Below, in pieces: positions 1-7,872 of a stretch of DNA of 30,685 bases; the stretch's first letter is position 1, and each line of letters starts with the position of its first letter. The position numbers and the translations under genes were made by a program. Source of the DNA: Candidatus Njordarchaeota archaeon (GTDB lineage: Archaea; Asgardarchaeota; Njordarchaeia; Njordarchaeales; Njordarchaeaceae); assembly GCA_029856055.1 (NCBI GenBank), contig JAHQWF010000102.1:1-30685 (forward strand), given 5' to 3'. Under the pieces are notes generated by a model. It saw nothing but the letters and a program-made list of their open reading frames with translations. It was not told the origin of the DNA and ran no database searches.

Positions 1-833
1 AACTTCGTTAGCTCTAGATCCCTGAGACTTGCCTCGGACAAACCAGCCGAAGAAGCGCTTAAACACCTTAAACATCGCCTCAGGAACCCAGCGAAGATTA
101 GCGTAGTGCCTAAACCAAGGCAGATTCCTAATCTTCCAGAATAATGCCTTGAGACCTCTCGGGATGCCGCGTCCCTTCGAGGGCTTTATAGCTGGTATCG
201 CGTCTAGCTCATCTCTTATTCTCTTGTAGGCCTCACTAGAGCTGTATGCTGAGTCCGCTGAGACGATCTTTATCTTGAAGCCTAGCTCTCTAGATAATCT
301 AGCTAGCTCGTCGATGAAGTATAGTTTCAGAGGTTTAGAGTCGTGGTAGTAGCAATCGCTTGGCGTTGCTAGAATTATTGCTTTCGTTGCTAGATCCATC
401 ACCACGTGTAGCTTGAAGAAGTCTGCTGCTCTCTGGGCTCTGTAATTATAGTAGCTTGAGGTATCCATTATCTGGAAGCCAGTGGAGTCTATTAGGATGA
501 CTCTTTCATCGCCTCTATCAAGCTTGATTAGTATGGCTGCTGAGAATTCATCGCATCTTGTAGCTCTTGTGGCTTTATTCTTCTGGCAAAATGGTTGAAG
601 TTCTGGAACGTCGTGACTCGCCTTATTCCCGGGACTTCCTTCAAGTCCTCTGCGATTGCTGGTATGTCTCTGTACGTGTACCCGAAGGCCTTAGCGATTG
701 TTATTAGAGTCAGTTTCTGGGGTATTGTCACTTTTCTCCGGCCGTGCTTGCTGTATTTTGGGTATATTATGCTGTAGAGGGCGTGAAGCATCATAGCTAA
801 AATTTTTAAGGCTTTAAACGGTATATACCGCAT
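1..833 (-). pseudogene. IS transposase (DDE type, IS4/IS5-like), frameshifted and cut by window edge
   Basis: Two reading frames on the minus strand make one transposase. The N-terminal part (833 down to about 550) begins at ATG 833 (MRYIPFKALK), directly after a strong AAAGGAGG ribosome binding site. An ATG-like start further upstream has no such site and poor coding character. The C-terminal part continues in the -1 frame from about 560 to base 1 without a stop and is still open at the edge. It shows the DDE triad of the RNase H-like transposase fold: first Asp in VILIDSTGFQIMD, second Asp in IVSADSAYSSSEAY, and Glu in WVPEAMFKVFKRFFG. The frame change lies somewhere around 530-580. I see no A6G-type slippery heptamer, so a mutation is more likely than programmed frameshifting, although the -1 direction fits either. 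The left end of the element is outside the window. Confidence 0.85.
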
Positions 834-1158
834 ATTGGAGGCCTCCTTTTGAGGAGTTGTTGGGTAAGTCTCTCGTGATACATTACGGGAGGCCCCCATT
901 CTTAAATTTGACGCTATGACGTCAAGAATTAGGATTTTTGACAAATCATCTTATTAAACAAAGAATACGAATTGACATAAAGATGATATTATATTGAGAT
1001 AGATGACTATATATTTAGAATTGCGATGAGATATCTTTATATTCCATATTTATTAAGCTACTACCTTAAATGCGATATCGTTATTTATGGAAATTAATTC
1101 ATATGACCACTAATCGTGATTGGTTTTTCTGCATCAAGAATGAATTGGTGTCTGTTCT
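834..1158. other. Intergenic stretch between transposase start and HepT-like gene; presumed right end of the IS
   Basis: About 325 bases without a supportable gene. The part next to the transposase (834-860) contains its ribosome binding site inside a self-complementary segment. A perfect 6-bp dyad TTGACG/CGTCAA with a 6-base loop lies at 908-925 and could be near the element's end, but the other terminus is not in the window, so terminal inverted repeats cannot be matched. 960-1158 is plain AT-rich spacer leading to the next gene. Confidence 0.5.
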
Positions 1159-1605
1159 ATGCCAAATGAAAGGTTTTATGGAAAAGAAAGCATTCAATCT
1201 AGGTTATCAATGGCTAGTGACGCGATTAATGTGCTAGAGCAGCTTATCAATGTGTCCGAGAGCGAACTACTAAGTAATCCCATTTATATATTTGCTCTCA
1301 AAGGTGCATTAATAATTATACTTCAAGCTCTCCTAGATCTCGGAAACTATTTAATCGCCTTTAAAGAGATGGGTGTTCCATCCAGCTATGAGGACTTACT
1401 AGATATCCTCAGTTCTAATCGTGCATTACCAGATGAGGATAAAGATAAGATGAAGAAATTACTGAAAATCAGGGACAAAATTCTTCATTCAAGCGAAACA
1501 GTGTCCATGAAATCCCTAATAGAAACCGTTAAAGAGAATCTAGACCTCTTCAAGGACGTTTTAAATGCTATAAAATCACAAATAATTGGTATTAGCGAGT
1601 CATAA
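1159..1605 (+). CDS. HepT-like HEPN domain protein (DUF86 family), atypical active-site motif
   Basis: A 148-residue, all-helical protein matching the HepT/DUF86 branch of HEPN ribonucleases, the toxin half of HEPN-MNT modules. Family marks are LLDLGNYLIAFKEMGVPSSYEDLLDIL in two parts (residues 58-70 and 71-84) and the R-x4-H signature at R105-DKIL-H110. The usual motif is RX4HXY; here the position of the tyrosine is Ser112, and the Asn that normally follows Arg is Asp106. That tyrosine is the residue AMPylated by MntA in characterised systems. The gene starts at ATG 1159, since an in-frame stop lies at 1141. Its 3' end faces, 7 bp away, a degenerate MntA-like gene on the other strand. Canonical modules are instead tandem and co-directional. 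RNase activity is not certain. Confidence 0.75.
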   Translation: MPNERFYGKESIQSRLSMASDAINVLEQLINVSESELLSNPIYIFALKGALIIILQALLDLGNYLIAFKEMGVPSSYEDLLDILSSNRALPDEDKDKMKKLLKIRDKILHSSETVSMKSLIETVKENLDLFKDVLNAIKSQIIGISES

Positions 1606-1612
1606 AAAGCTA

Positions 1613-2005
1613 TTATCTAGCTTTCTCGAGGGAGATCTCTGTCTGACCGCGAACTTCATTTCTGAAATCTAAATATTTTTCAACAATTTTAGCTTTAAAT
1701 CGCTTTAATATTTCTTTATCATCGCAATATACTTGCTCGCCTTGCTTCAGAATAATGTAAGATATAGTTAACGGTGCTTTATTGAGTATTATTAAGTTTA
1801 TATTTGATAGCGAAAGCTTTTTTGATAATTCCTCAAAAATGCTATGAAAAGTTTCTTTAGATGGTTCTTCACGGAATATAAAGGCTACTTGGAGAGCGCC
1901 TTTACTCTCCCCCTCTCCTTTCTGCAATTTATACGCGCAGATTGCCCCGTATTTCCTGCCAACTTCGCTTATAACATCATCTATAGATAAATCCCCGGAT
2001 TTCAT
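1613..2005 (-). CDS. MntA-like minimal nucleotidyltransferase-fold protein, catalytic residues missing
   Basis: A 130-residue protein that keeps the C-terminal signature of MNT antitoxins: a strand, then LNKAPLTISYIILKQGE (residues 75-91), then a V-Y-x-D stretch and KYLDFR (110-115). The N-terminal half aligns with the GSxxxGxxxxxSDxDxxV catalytic loop, but the residues are gone. The GS pair is replaced by Tyr-Lys (25-26), the two metal-binding Asp by Ala37 and Gln39, and the third acidic residue by Asn70. It is therefore predicted to be unable to transfer nucleotides. It starts at ATG 2005 with GTGAT a few bases upstream and sits 19 bp downstream of the GalU gene on the same strand, so the two may be co-transcribed. 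It converges on the HepT-like gene. Alternative: an unrelated alpha/beta protein, which the LN-AP-YxI-G pattern makes unlikely. Confidence 0.7.
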   Translation of the reverse strand: MKSGDLSIDDVISEVGRKYGAICAYKLQKGEGESKGALQVAFIFREEPSKETFHSIFEELSKKLSLSNINLIILNKAPLTISYIILKQGEQVYCDDKEILKRFKAKIVEKYLDFRNEVRGQTEISLEKAR

Positions 2006-2024
2006 TCTGCATCACAATAAGAGA

Positions 2025-2939
2025 TTATTCATCACTATCCTCTTTCTTTAAAAATTTTTCTTTCATCCATTTCAATAATTTATCGCCTATCTGCACGTCT
2101 CTAAGGATAGCTAGGTGTATTGAAGCTTTAATATACTCATCTATTGACCCAATATCGTACCATTCTCTTTCCCCTAGATCTACAGCATAAACTTTGTAAC
2201 CATCTTCAATCATTTTTTTGAAAGCATCTGTCTCACTCAACTCTCCTTTAATGATCGGGGCGTTTCTCAGATAACTTATTGAATCTGGAGATAAAACATA
2301 TCTCCCAACTATAGCGAGATTACTAGGAGCTTTATCAGCGGGAGGCTTCTCCTTCAAATCGATCACTTCATATATTTTTACGCCATTTAACTCAAAGTTC
2401 TTGGAATAACTAATTACACCGAATTTCTCCACCATTTCCATAGGTATCTTAGCTACAGCCAATGTCACAGCCGCATTTTTTGTTTCATGAATACTAATCA
2501 TGTCTTTTATCAAGCTACCTATCTTATCCTCTATTATTATATTATCTCCCAACGATACGACAAAGTGATCATTACCAGTAAGTATCGATCCTATTATTAT
2601 CGCTCCAGCTAACCCATCTAAAACCTCTTGCTTCTTGAACATGATGTTTACTTTACTTGGAACAAGCGACTTAATATATTGAATTATCTCCTCTTTACCG
2701 AGAGAAGCTAGCCAATCTATCATCTCTCTTGGTTCGCTATGATAATACTCCTTTATGACTTCTCCCTTCCACCCAGTAATAATTACGATTTCGTTGATCC
2801 CTGCTGAGATTAATTCCTCAACAATATATTGTAGCGCTGGTTTAGTTAGAAGTGGTATCATCGCTTTCGGCAGTATTTTTGTTATTGGCAACAGTCTTGT
2901 TCCGTATCCAGCAGCAGGAATTATTGCTTTATTTATCAT
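2025..2939 (-). CDS. galU: UTP--glucose-1-phosphate uridylyltransferase (GalU-like)
   Basis: A nucleotidyltransferase of the GalU family that makes UDP-glucose from UTP and glucose 1-phosphate in the cytoplasm, feeding glycan and glycosylation pathways. The N-terminus has the sugar-nucleotide signature AAGYGTRLLPITKILPKAM. The SLGDN segment carries the metal-binding Asp of the nucleotide site, and ERE-WYDIGS near the C-terminus is typical of GalU rather than RfbA. At about 304 residues it has the normal family length. I prefer ATG 2939 (MINKAII) over the TTG at 2951. Related thymidylyl- or guanylyltransferases cannot be excluded from sequence alone, but the Gly-Ala-Gly repeats and the spacing after KAMIP fit GalU. 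The MntA-like gene follows it after 19 bp. Confidence 0.85.
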   Translation of the reverse strand: MINKAIIPAAGYGTRLLPITKILPKAMIPLLTKPALQYIVEELISAGINEIVIITGWKGEVIKEYYHSEPREMIDWLASLGKEEIIQYIKSLVPSKVNIMFKKQEVLDGLAGAIIIGSILTGNDHFVVSLGDNIIIEDKIGSLIKDMISIHETKNAAVTLAVAKIPMEMVEKFGVISYSKNFELNGVKIYEVIDLKEKPPADKAPSNLAIVGRYVLSPDSISYLRNAPIIKGELSETDAFKKMIEDGYKVYAVDLGEREWYDIGSIDEYIKASIHLAILRDVQIGDKLLKWMKEKFLKKEDSDE

Positions 2940-3044
2940 ATTGAAACCCAAATTAGTAATTGTTAATTGTGTATGACTTTTAATGCAAATAAAAATTTCT
3001 GTTAATAATGAAAAATAACATCATAATCATTCGGGTTGAGAACG

Positions 3045-3812
3045 ATGAAGAGACTGTTCGTAGAAATGTTTCTTCTTAGTCCAGAAGAGAACATAGAGAT
3101 AGCTAAAAAGCTCAAGACTGGGGTAGAGCTATTTCTCAAGACACACATACTAGTCAAATTAACGACCACGCGAGTAAAAGAGTGGCGTGCTGAATTAAGC
3201 GGGGTCAAGGGCGTATCAACGCATGGGCCGTACAGAGATTTGATTCCAGGGTCGTTTGACCCATTGATAAGAAAAGTTACTTTGAAGAGGTATCTACAAG
3301 CAATAGAAGTGACTTCTATGCTTGAGGCAGAGTGGATGGTTATTCATCTTAACTTTAATGAACACCTATATGGGCAATTGAAAGCCAGGAAGCAATGGGT
3401 ACGCAACGCTATAGAGCTATTTAGAGAGCTTGAATCCAAGAAAGTACCGATCTTCTTAGAGAACACTGAGGAGAAGAATCCGGACATTTTCGTAGACATA
3501 TTGAATGCCCTAGACAGCAAGTACTTTGGGATGTGTTTTGATGTTGGTCACGCTTATGCTTTCTCTGATGAAGACCTATCAGTATGGGTAGAGAAGCTTG
3601 CGCCTTTTATCAGAGAAGTTCATCTGCATGAAAGTATGAAGGGGGAAGATAATCACCTGCCCTTGGGATCTAATTACATAGATGTTAACAGGGTATTAAA
3701 GATGCTTGATGAAAAAGCTAGTTCCGATTTTGTTTTGACACTTGAACCAAGAAGCGAGGAGGATTTAGGAAGGAATATTGATTGGCTTAGAAATAATGGT
3801 TGGATTGAATAA
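3045..3812 (+). CDS. Xylose isomerase-like TIM-barrel protein (sugar phosphate isomerase / AP endonuclease family 2 fold)
   Basis: A 256-residue protein with the AP_endonuc_2 barrel. Strand ends carry a recognisable set of metal or substrate ligands: STHGPYRDL, WMVIHLNF, IFLENT (Glu), MCFDVGHAYAF (Asp and His), EVHLHES (His) and a final LTLEPRS (Glu). This combination is shared by sugar isomerases/epimerases and endonuclease IV-like enzymes. The absence of the longer EndoIV insertions and the single-barrel length favour a sugar isomerase or epimerase, substrate unknown. The start is taken as ATG 3045 because GGGTTGAG sits just before it; a TTG at 3036 is also in frame. Nothing next to it fixes the pathway: GalU is divergent and the adenosine-specific kinase follows 81 bp downstream. 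Confidence 0.75.
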   Translation: MKRLFVEMFLLSPEENIEIAKKLKTGVELFLKTHILVKLTTTRVKEWRAELSGVKGVSTHGPYRDLIPGSFDPLIRKVTLKRYLQAIEVTSMLEAEWMVIHLNFNEHLYGQLKARKQWVRNAIELFRELESKKVPIFLENTEEKNPDIFVDILNALDSKYFGMCFDVGHAYAFSDEDLSVWVEKLAPFIREVHLHESMKGEDNHLPLGSNYIDVNRVLKMLDEKASSDFVLTLEPRSEEDLGRNIDWLRNNGWIE

Positions 3813-3893
3813 AGTTAAATTCCCCTTTCAATATTTCTACAAATTGAGGTATATCTTTCTTCATGAGTTAATAATCTTTTTGAGGTGTTTTTG

Positions 3894-4382
3894 ATGGAGA
3901 TTAAATTCTCGATCGTTAAAATAGAGCCGCCGGAGGGAACAAACGTAATTATTGGTCAATCGCACTTTATAAAGACTGTTGAAGACTTGTATGAAGCTCT
4001 CATTACTGCTTCCACAGCCATTAAATTCGGTATAGCTTTCGTTGAATCATCAGGTAAGTGTCTGATTAGATACGATGGTAACGATGAGGAATTAACTAAA
4101 CTTGCAGTTAAATACGCAAATGAGATCAGAGCTGGGCATGCATTCATTATATTCATTAAGGATGGATGGCCGATAAATGTACTCAATAGGATAAAAAATG
4201 TGATGGAAGTAGTCACATTGTTTGCTGCGACAGCTAACCCAATACAAGTGCTAATAGCTGAAACAGACCAGGGAAGAGGAATTATTGGGGTGATAGATGG
4301 ATTCCATACAAAGGGTATTGAAACGGACGAAGATAAGAGAGAAAGGCGTGAGTTCTTACGAAAAATTGGTTACAAGCGATGA
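3894..4382 (+). CDS. Adenosine-specific kinase (PF04008 / DUF355 family)
   Basis: A 162-residue protein matching the archaeal family typified by Pyrobaculum PAE2307, reported as adenosine-specific. Conserved blocks are NVIIGQSHFIKTVEDLYEAL, then AGHAFIIFIKDGWPINVLN, then VMEVVTLFAATANPIQV, and a closing GRGIIGVIDG. These blocks are highly specific to the family and show no resemblance to ribokinase-type adenosine kinases. The start is ATG 3894, seven bases after a GAGGTG ribosome binding site; a GTG at 3885 is in frame but overlaps that site. The annotation as a kinase rests on family literature; the physiological role is not well established. It stands alone, with separate spacers on both sides. 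Confidence 0.85.
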   Translation: MEIKFSIVKIEPPEGTNVIIGQSHFIKTVEDLYEALITASTAIKFGIAFVESSGKCLIRYDGNDEELTKLAVKYANEIRAGHAFIIFIKDGWPINVLNRIKNVMEVVTLFAATANPIQVLIAETDQGRGIIGVIDGFHTKGIETDEDKRERREFLRKIGYKR

Positions 4383-4466
4383 GACAGCTTTATTTTTCGA
4401 TAAGTATATTCATTAAAATTTTTTACTATTTTTTAGTGGTATAGTAAACCTATATTGGTGTGATAA

Positions 4467-5735
4467 ATGAATTCTCGAGATTACTCTTATTTCGCTAATA
4501 TTCCCTACTCGATAATCAGGGAGATAAGCGAGAAAGTTCTTGAGATCAATAAAAGGTCATCGGAAGACAACAAAGTAATAGATTTAAGCCTTGGACAGAA
4601 TTTTCTCGGAGATCCAAGCGTGATTCTAAGGGCTATTAAATGGCTAAACAATAAAGGAAAAATGGATCCTATATTATATGAACCTTCATTAGGCTCAATA
4701 GAAGTTAGAGAAAGTATTGCTAAGGTTTTTTACCCATATTTCTATGATTTTCCAAGTGGCGTGATTGATGGCAACAATGTAATGATTACTGATGGTGCTT
4801 TTGGTGCTGTGAGAAATGCTTTAGGAGCCATATTCAGGCCTGGCGATATTCTCGTTGTTGATAGAGTGACTTTCAGGTATTTTATTCATTCTCTTATTGC
4901 GATAGGTCGTGTTATGCCGAAAACAGTTCCGTATATAATATCATCAGACGAAACTACCGGATTTGTTGCGAAGCCTGATCAAGTTATTGATATTCTAGAG
5001 CGTTTAAAGAACGAGTATCCAGATAGAAACATTGTTTATTACACGCAATTCGGATTTAATCCAACTGGCTGTTATAGAACAAGTAAGGATCTGAAAGAAA
5101 TAGCAAATTACATCGAGGAAGAAAAGAATCTATTCTTAATAAATGACATAGCATATCACTTGGTTAGGTGGGGGTCAAAAGATATCCCTTTAGCCTCTGT
5201 ACTAGCTGATGAGGGAGCTGGAATAGTTGATGCAGATTCGCTTTCTAAGCCATTTGGTTTGATGGGTGTTAGGGTGGGGGCACTTATTACACGTGATGAG
5301 GACTTATTTAAATATGCAGCTAGAATACAACAATACACTATAGTTAGTCCAAATAAGCTTGCTGTGGATGCTTGGAGAGTTATCAGCAGTAAGGAGATGC
5401 TTCCATCTATAAAAGCTTATCTGGATGAGCAAGTAAAGATGATAAGAGAAAATTACAAATTGTTTACCAAGGGGCTTCAAGAGCTTGGATTTGGCTTATG
5501 TAAAGAGGGGCAAGGTACTATCTATGCTTTCATGCGGGTAAGTGAAGATGCATCAATACTATGGAGAAAGATGTTAGAGGAAGCTAAGGTGGCTGTAGTT
5601 CCCGCCACTGCGTTTACTGATCCACGTGATATAGTGGGGAAAAAGTTTATCAGAGTCACTATATCGGTCAAAAAAGAGTTACTGGAAAAGAGCGTAGAGA
5701 GAATCAAAAATTTCATGCAAAAGAAAGGAATATAG
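4467..5735 (+). CDS. Class I/II PLP-dependent aminotransferase
   Basis: A 422-residue fold-type I aminotransferase. The PLP-site residues are visible: Asn-Pro-Thr-Gly at 198-201, Asp227 in INDIAYH (pairs with the pyridine nitrogen), and the Schiff-base lysine at K261 in DADSLSKPFG, followed by a GVRVG arginine (R269) for the phosphate. LSLGQNFLGDP near the N-terminus is the usual substrate-gate segment, and YEPSLGSIEVRESIA the conserved activation segment. The start ATG 4467 follows GGTGTGAT directly. Substrate cannot be read out; with IorAB and a second aminotransferase nearby, amino-acid catabolism to 2-oxo acids is a reasonable inference. Confidence 0.85.
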   Translation: MNSRDYSYFANIPYSIIREISEKVLEINKRSSEDNKVIDLSLGQNFLGDPSVILRAIKWLNNKGKMDPILYEPSLGSIEVRESIAKVFYPYFYDFPSGVIDGNNVMITDGAFGAVRNALGAIFRPGDILVVDRVTFRYFIHSLIAIGRVMPKTVPYIISSDETTGFVAKPDQVIDILERLKNEYPDRNIVYYTQFGFNPTGCYRTSKDLKEIANYIEEEKNLFLINDIAYHLVRWGSKDIPLASVLADEGAGIVDADSLSKPFGLMGVRVGALITRDEDLFKYAARIQQYTIVSPNKLAVDAWRVISSKEMLPSIKAYLDEQVKMIRENYKLFTKGLQELGFGLCKEGQGTIYAFMRVSEDASILWRKMLEEAKVAVVPATAFTDPRDIVGKKFIRVTISVKKELLEKSVERIKNFMQKKGI

Positions 5736-5840
5736 GCTATCTGATTAAAGAATAATTATTGCTTTATATATTACATCGTAAATATAAATAAGTGCACATT
5801 AAATTAATATACGTTGAATGCAATAGATTAAAATTAATGC

Positions 5841-5849
5841 TATAAATAA
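5841..5849 (+). promoter_or_regulatory. TATA box for the small unknown gene at 5871
   Basis: TATAAATAA in an AT-rich spacer. Its centre is about 26 bases before TTG 5871, the spacing expected for a leaderless archaeal transcript starting at that codon. Confidence 0.45.
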
Positions 5850-5870
5850 CTTAGCAAATTGGTCGCTAAA

Positions 5871-6203
5871 TTGCCTTATAAAAATTCTAAGAAAGTAAAG
5901 AATACATTACCAGATGAATTCATCAATGATGAGGTCGCATATACCTATATTTTCGCGGTTAAATTAGCTAGTGTAATCGGTCAGAAACTTCTAAATAAGA
6001 GACCTGTTGTCTTATCACTAAAGAGGCTCTCGAAGTATTTTTCTCATCATAGACTAATAACAAGCTACTTACACAGAATGTTCAGAACCAAAAGAGATGG
6101 ATCTTGGTTAATTATATCAGCGACAAAATCTAAGTCATTTAGATTCAAGGAAATGAATTTATCTGAGAGAGAAATAGAGATCATATCTGAGTTGTTGTCA
6201 TGA
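5871..6203 (+). CDS. Small basic protein of unknown function
   Basis: About 110 residues, rich in Lys and Arg, with a predicted helical core (VAYTYIFAVKLASVIGQKLL) and a central LSLKRLSKYFSHHRLITSYLH-type segment followed by WLIISATKS. That layout would suit a small winged-helix or other nucleic-acid-binding fold, but I recognise no family. The open frame begins at TTG 5859. The TATA box at 5841-5849 predicts a transcript start near 5868-5872, so TTG 5871 as a leaderless start is preferred. The last 6 bases overlap the 3' end of the convergent secreted-protein gene. Confidence 0.5.
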   Translation: MPYKNSKKVKNTLPDEFINDEVAYTYIFAVKLASVIGQKLLNKRPVVLSLKRLSKYFSHHRLITSYLHRMFRTKRDGSWLIISATKSKSFRFKEMNLSEREIEIISELLS

Positions 6204-7175
6204 GGCAAGAGCTCGCTTTATCTTCTTTCTTAGGCTAATTATGGAGAGATATGATATCAACGCAGATATGATAACCATAATTGCACCAGCAAACCAACCC
6301 ATGAAGCCGATTTTTTCTGCTACAAGTTCAATTATCCTTATTGAGGGATCGTGAATAAGTACGTCATCGAAGTGAGGATAAGTTATTTCAAGCGTATTAT
6401 TATCTCTCCAATTCATTGCTTGCATGGTTTTATTCAGCCCGTCAACTTTAATGCTTTCTCTAACTCTAAACAATATCCCGTAGTCTAATCCGGGATCTCG
6501 CATCATTATGGAATCTACGTTATGCCTAGGATCCTTCCTATGTTCATTAGCCATCTTTCTACCATAGGTTATCTCTTCTCCATGATATGTACCGAATATT
6601 ACTCTTAGCGACAAGAGAGAGTTCTGAGCTCTCCATGGCCAATTCATAACAATGATATCGATTTTAACTTCTTGTTCACTCATAATATCATAACCATTTA
6701 TGCTTGTTTCATGTGTAAAAATTGTGTTTCTTATTTCCACGTAAGCGGTTTTAGGAGGACCCATCATAGGTCCATGATATATGACTCGGATATGAGAAGA
6801 CAGTTTTACTTCTAGAGCAGTCTCGTTCTGTTCAACATCTATATCCCAACTCACTTGGCCACAAAGTATACCTCTGCTTAAAGCGACTTCATCCTTGTCT
6901 AACAGATTATTTCCATTAGTATCAATAAACTCTATTAGCTGTAAGAACTTCACAGAATACCCAATATTCTCCTTTGAAGTTGATGATATGAAATACTCTG
7001 GCTGTGATCGAGGTAATCTTATTACAACTTTACCTGTCCTTATTTCTCTTTTGTCTCCGATCCAATTTGGTTGAGCATATGTATTAATGATTGCTCTTGG
7101 GATCAGAGACAGGCTAATGATCGCGATGATGCCCAATGCTACCACTTTAATTCCTTTCAATATTAACAACTCCAC
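6198..7175 (-). CDS. Secreted, C-terminally membrane-anchored protein with EF-hand-like loop (paralogue 1)
   Basis: A 325-residue protein with an N-terminal signal segment (VVALGIIAIISLSLI) ending at NTYA-QPNW, a large extracytoplasmic domain, one C-terminal transmembrane helix (about 294-314) and a basic tail (LRKKIKRAL). It is clearly paralogous to the gene at 8262: both share Q-P-x-W after the signal, Q-P-x-Y, VKFLxxxEF, a Trp-ended strand, NWPW (178-181), and YPHFDDVLIHDPSI versus YPHFEGVLIHDPSI. Residues 85-96 form a textbook 12-residue EF-hand loop: D85, N87, N89, L91, D93, E96. The frame opens at GTG 7175. A TTG at 7160, nine bases after GGAG, would give a neater signal peptide starting MKGIKVV. 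I know no named family. Function is probably at the cell surface and Ca2+-linked (inference). Confidence 0.7.
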   Translation of the reverse strand: MELLILKGIKVVALGIIAIISLSLIPRAIINTYAQPNWIGDKREIRTGKVVIRLPRSQPEYFISSTSKENIGYSVKFLQLIEFIDTNGNNLLDKDEVALSRGILCGQVSWDIDVEQNETALEVKLSSHIRVIYHGPMMGPPKTAYVEIRNTIFTHETSINGYDIMSEQEVKIDIIVMNWPWRAQNSLLSLRVIFGTYHGEEITYGRKMANEHRKDPRHNVDSIMMRDPGLDYGILFRVRESIKVDGLNKTMQAMNWRDNNTLEITYPHFDDVLIHDPSIRIIELVAEKIGFMGWFAGAIMVIISALISYLSIISLRKKIKRALAS

Positions 7176-7204
7176 AGTACTTAATCTAACTTAATGATAC
7201 ATAT

Positions 7205-7214
7205 TTATTTTATA
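7205..7214 (-). promoter_or_regulatory. TATA box for secreted paralogue 1
   Basis: Reads TATAAAATAA on the minus strand, with a predicted start point near 7183, just before the GTG 7175/TTG 7160 starts. The palindrome at 7240-7252 lies about 26 bases upstream of it. Confidence 0.45.
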
Positions 7215-7227
7215 GATAGAATAAGAA

Positions 7228-7235
7228 TTTAAAAA
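7228..7235 (+). promoter_or_regulatory. TATA-like box for the membrane protein-regulator pair
   Basis: TTTAAAAA about 30 bases before ATG 7267. The palindrome at 7240-7252 falls between this box and the expected transcript start near 7257, a position where a bound protein would block polymerase. Confidence 0.35.
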
Positions 7236-7239
7236 GAAT

Positions 7240-7252
7240 GAACAATATGTTC
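7240..7252. promoter_or_regulatory. Candidate operator, copy 1: GAACA-N3-TGTTC palindrome
   Basis: GAACAATATGTTC is a perfect dyad with 5-bp arms in the divergent promoter region between paralogue 1 and the membrane protein. A near-identical copy (GAACAAATTGTTC) stands at 8180-8192 before paralogue 2, giving the shared consensus GAACAAWWTGTTC. The winged-helix gene at 7873 lies between the two copies and is the natural candidate to bind them. Confidence 0.55.
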
Positions 7253-7266
7253 TACTGCTGATAACA

Positions 7267-7869
7267 ATGGAAATATCGCTTTTTTCAGAGCTAATTATAG
7301 TGATCATAGCAGATATAATAGGGTTATCACTGGCTTCTGGGCTAGCTTATATTGGATACAGATTACATAAGCTGGGGTGGAAAGAATACACAATATTCTT
7401 TTCTGCATGGATCTTATTTGCTATCTCAAGGCTCATCGAAGTAGTTTACTTAGCAACGCTAGCTGCATCTTATTTGGCAGGGGAAATATATTTTCTCGAT
7501 CCGTTTAATCCACGCTATACTTACTGGTGGTTAAGCATAAGTGTACTAGACTTACTGTGCTTTAGCACCTTGCTTTTCTATCAGAAATACGGTGGTAAAT
7601 ACGTAACTATGATAGCTTTACCTATCCTAGCAAAATTAACAATAGATGCCTTTACGGCGATTGCTATATTTCTTATAGTTATTAGCCAATTAATAATCGG
7701 TGAAAAACCAAGGTTATCAACTTATCTTGGTTATTTTCTTTTAGCTATTTCTTACATAGCGTTCAGCTTAAACTCAATTATGTTCTTAAACAATTTGATG
7801 TTAATTGCGTCACTATCAAGATTAATCGGATTATTACTTTTATTCTATGTCATGTGGCGGGTTGAATGA
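7267..7869 (+). CDS. Polytopic membrane protein, about seven transmembrane helices, unknown function
   Basis: A 200-residue, strongly hydrophobic protein. Hydrophobic spans fall roughly at residues 7-31, 41-67, 86-105, 111-128, 128-145, 150-172 and 175-197, giving six or seven helices, with short polar loops such as GYRLHKLGWKEY and FYQKYGGKY. No transporter or enzyme motif is visible. Size and topology resemble archaeal seven-helix sensor-type membrane proteins, but this is only an architectural likeness. It is followed after 3 bp by a winged-helix regulator, so the two are almost certainly co-transcribed. That suggests a membrane component that senses or works with the regulator. Weak CTGAT upstream of ATG 7267. 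Confidence 0.6.
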   Translation: MEISLFSELIIVIIADIIGLSLASGLAYIGYRLHKLGWKEYTIFFSAWILFAISRLIEVVYLATLAASYLAGEIYFLDPFNPRYTYWWLSISVLDLLCFSTLLFYQKYGGKYVTMIALPILAKLTIDAFTAIAIFLIVISQLIIGEKPRLSTYLGYFLLAISYIAFSLNSIMFLNNLMLIASLSRLIGLLLLFYVMWRVE

Positions 7870-7872
7870 TGA

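Noticed and set aside
908..925. TTGACG/CGTCAA dyad as the terminal inverted repeat of the IS
   Set aside because: The other end of the element is not in the window and terminal repeats are not self-palindromes. It is probably incidental.
834..944. Longer N-terminus for the transposase (start near 944)
   Set aside because: The 37 extra residues lack a ribosome binding site and cross the AAAGGAGG site that serves ATG 833.
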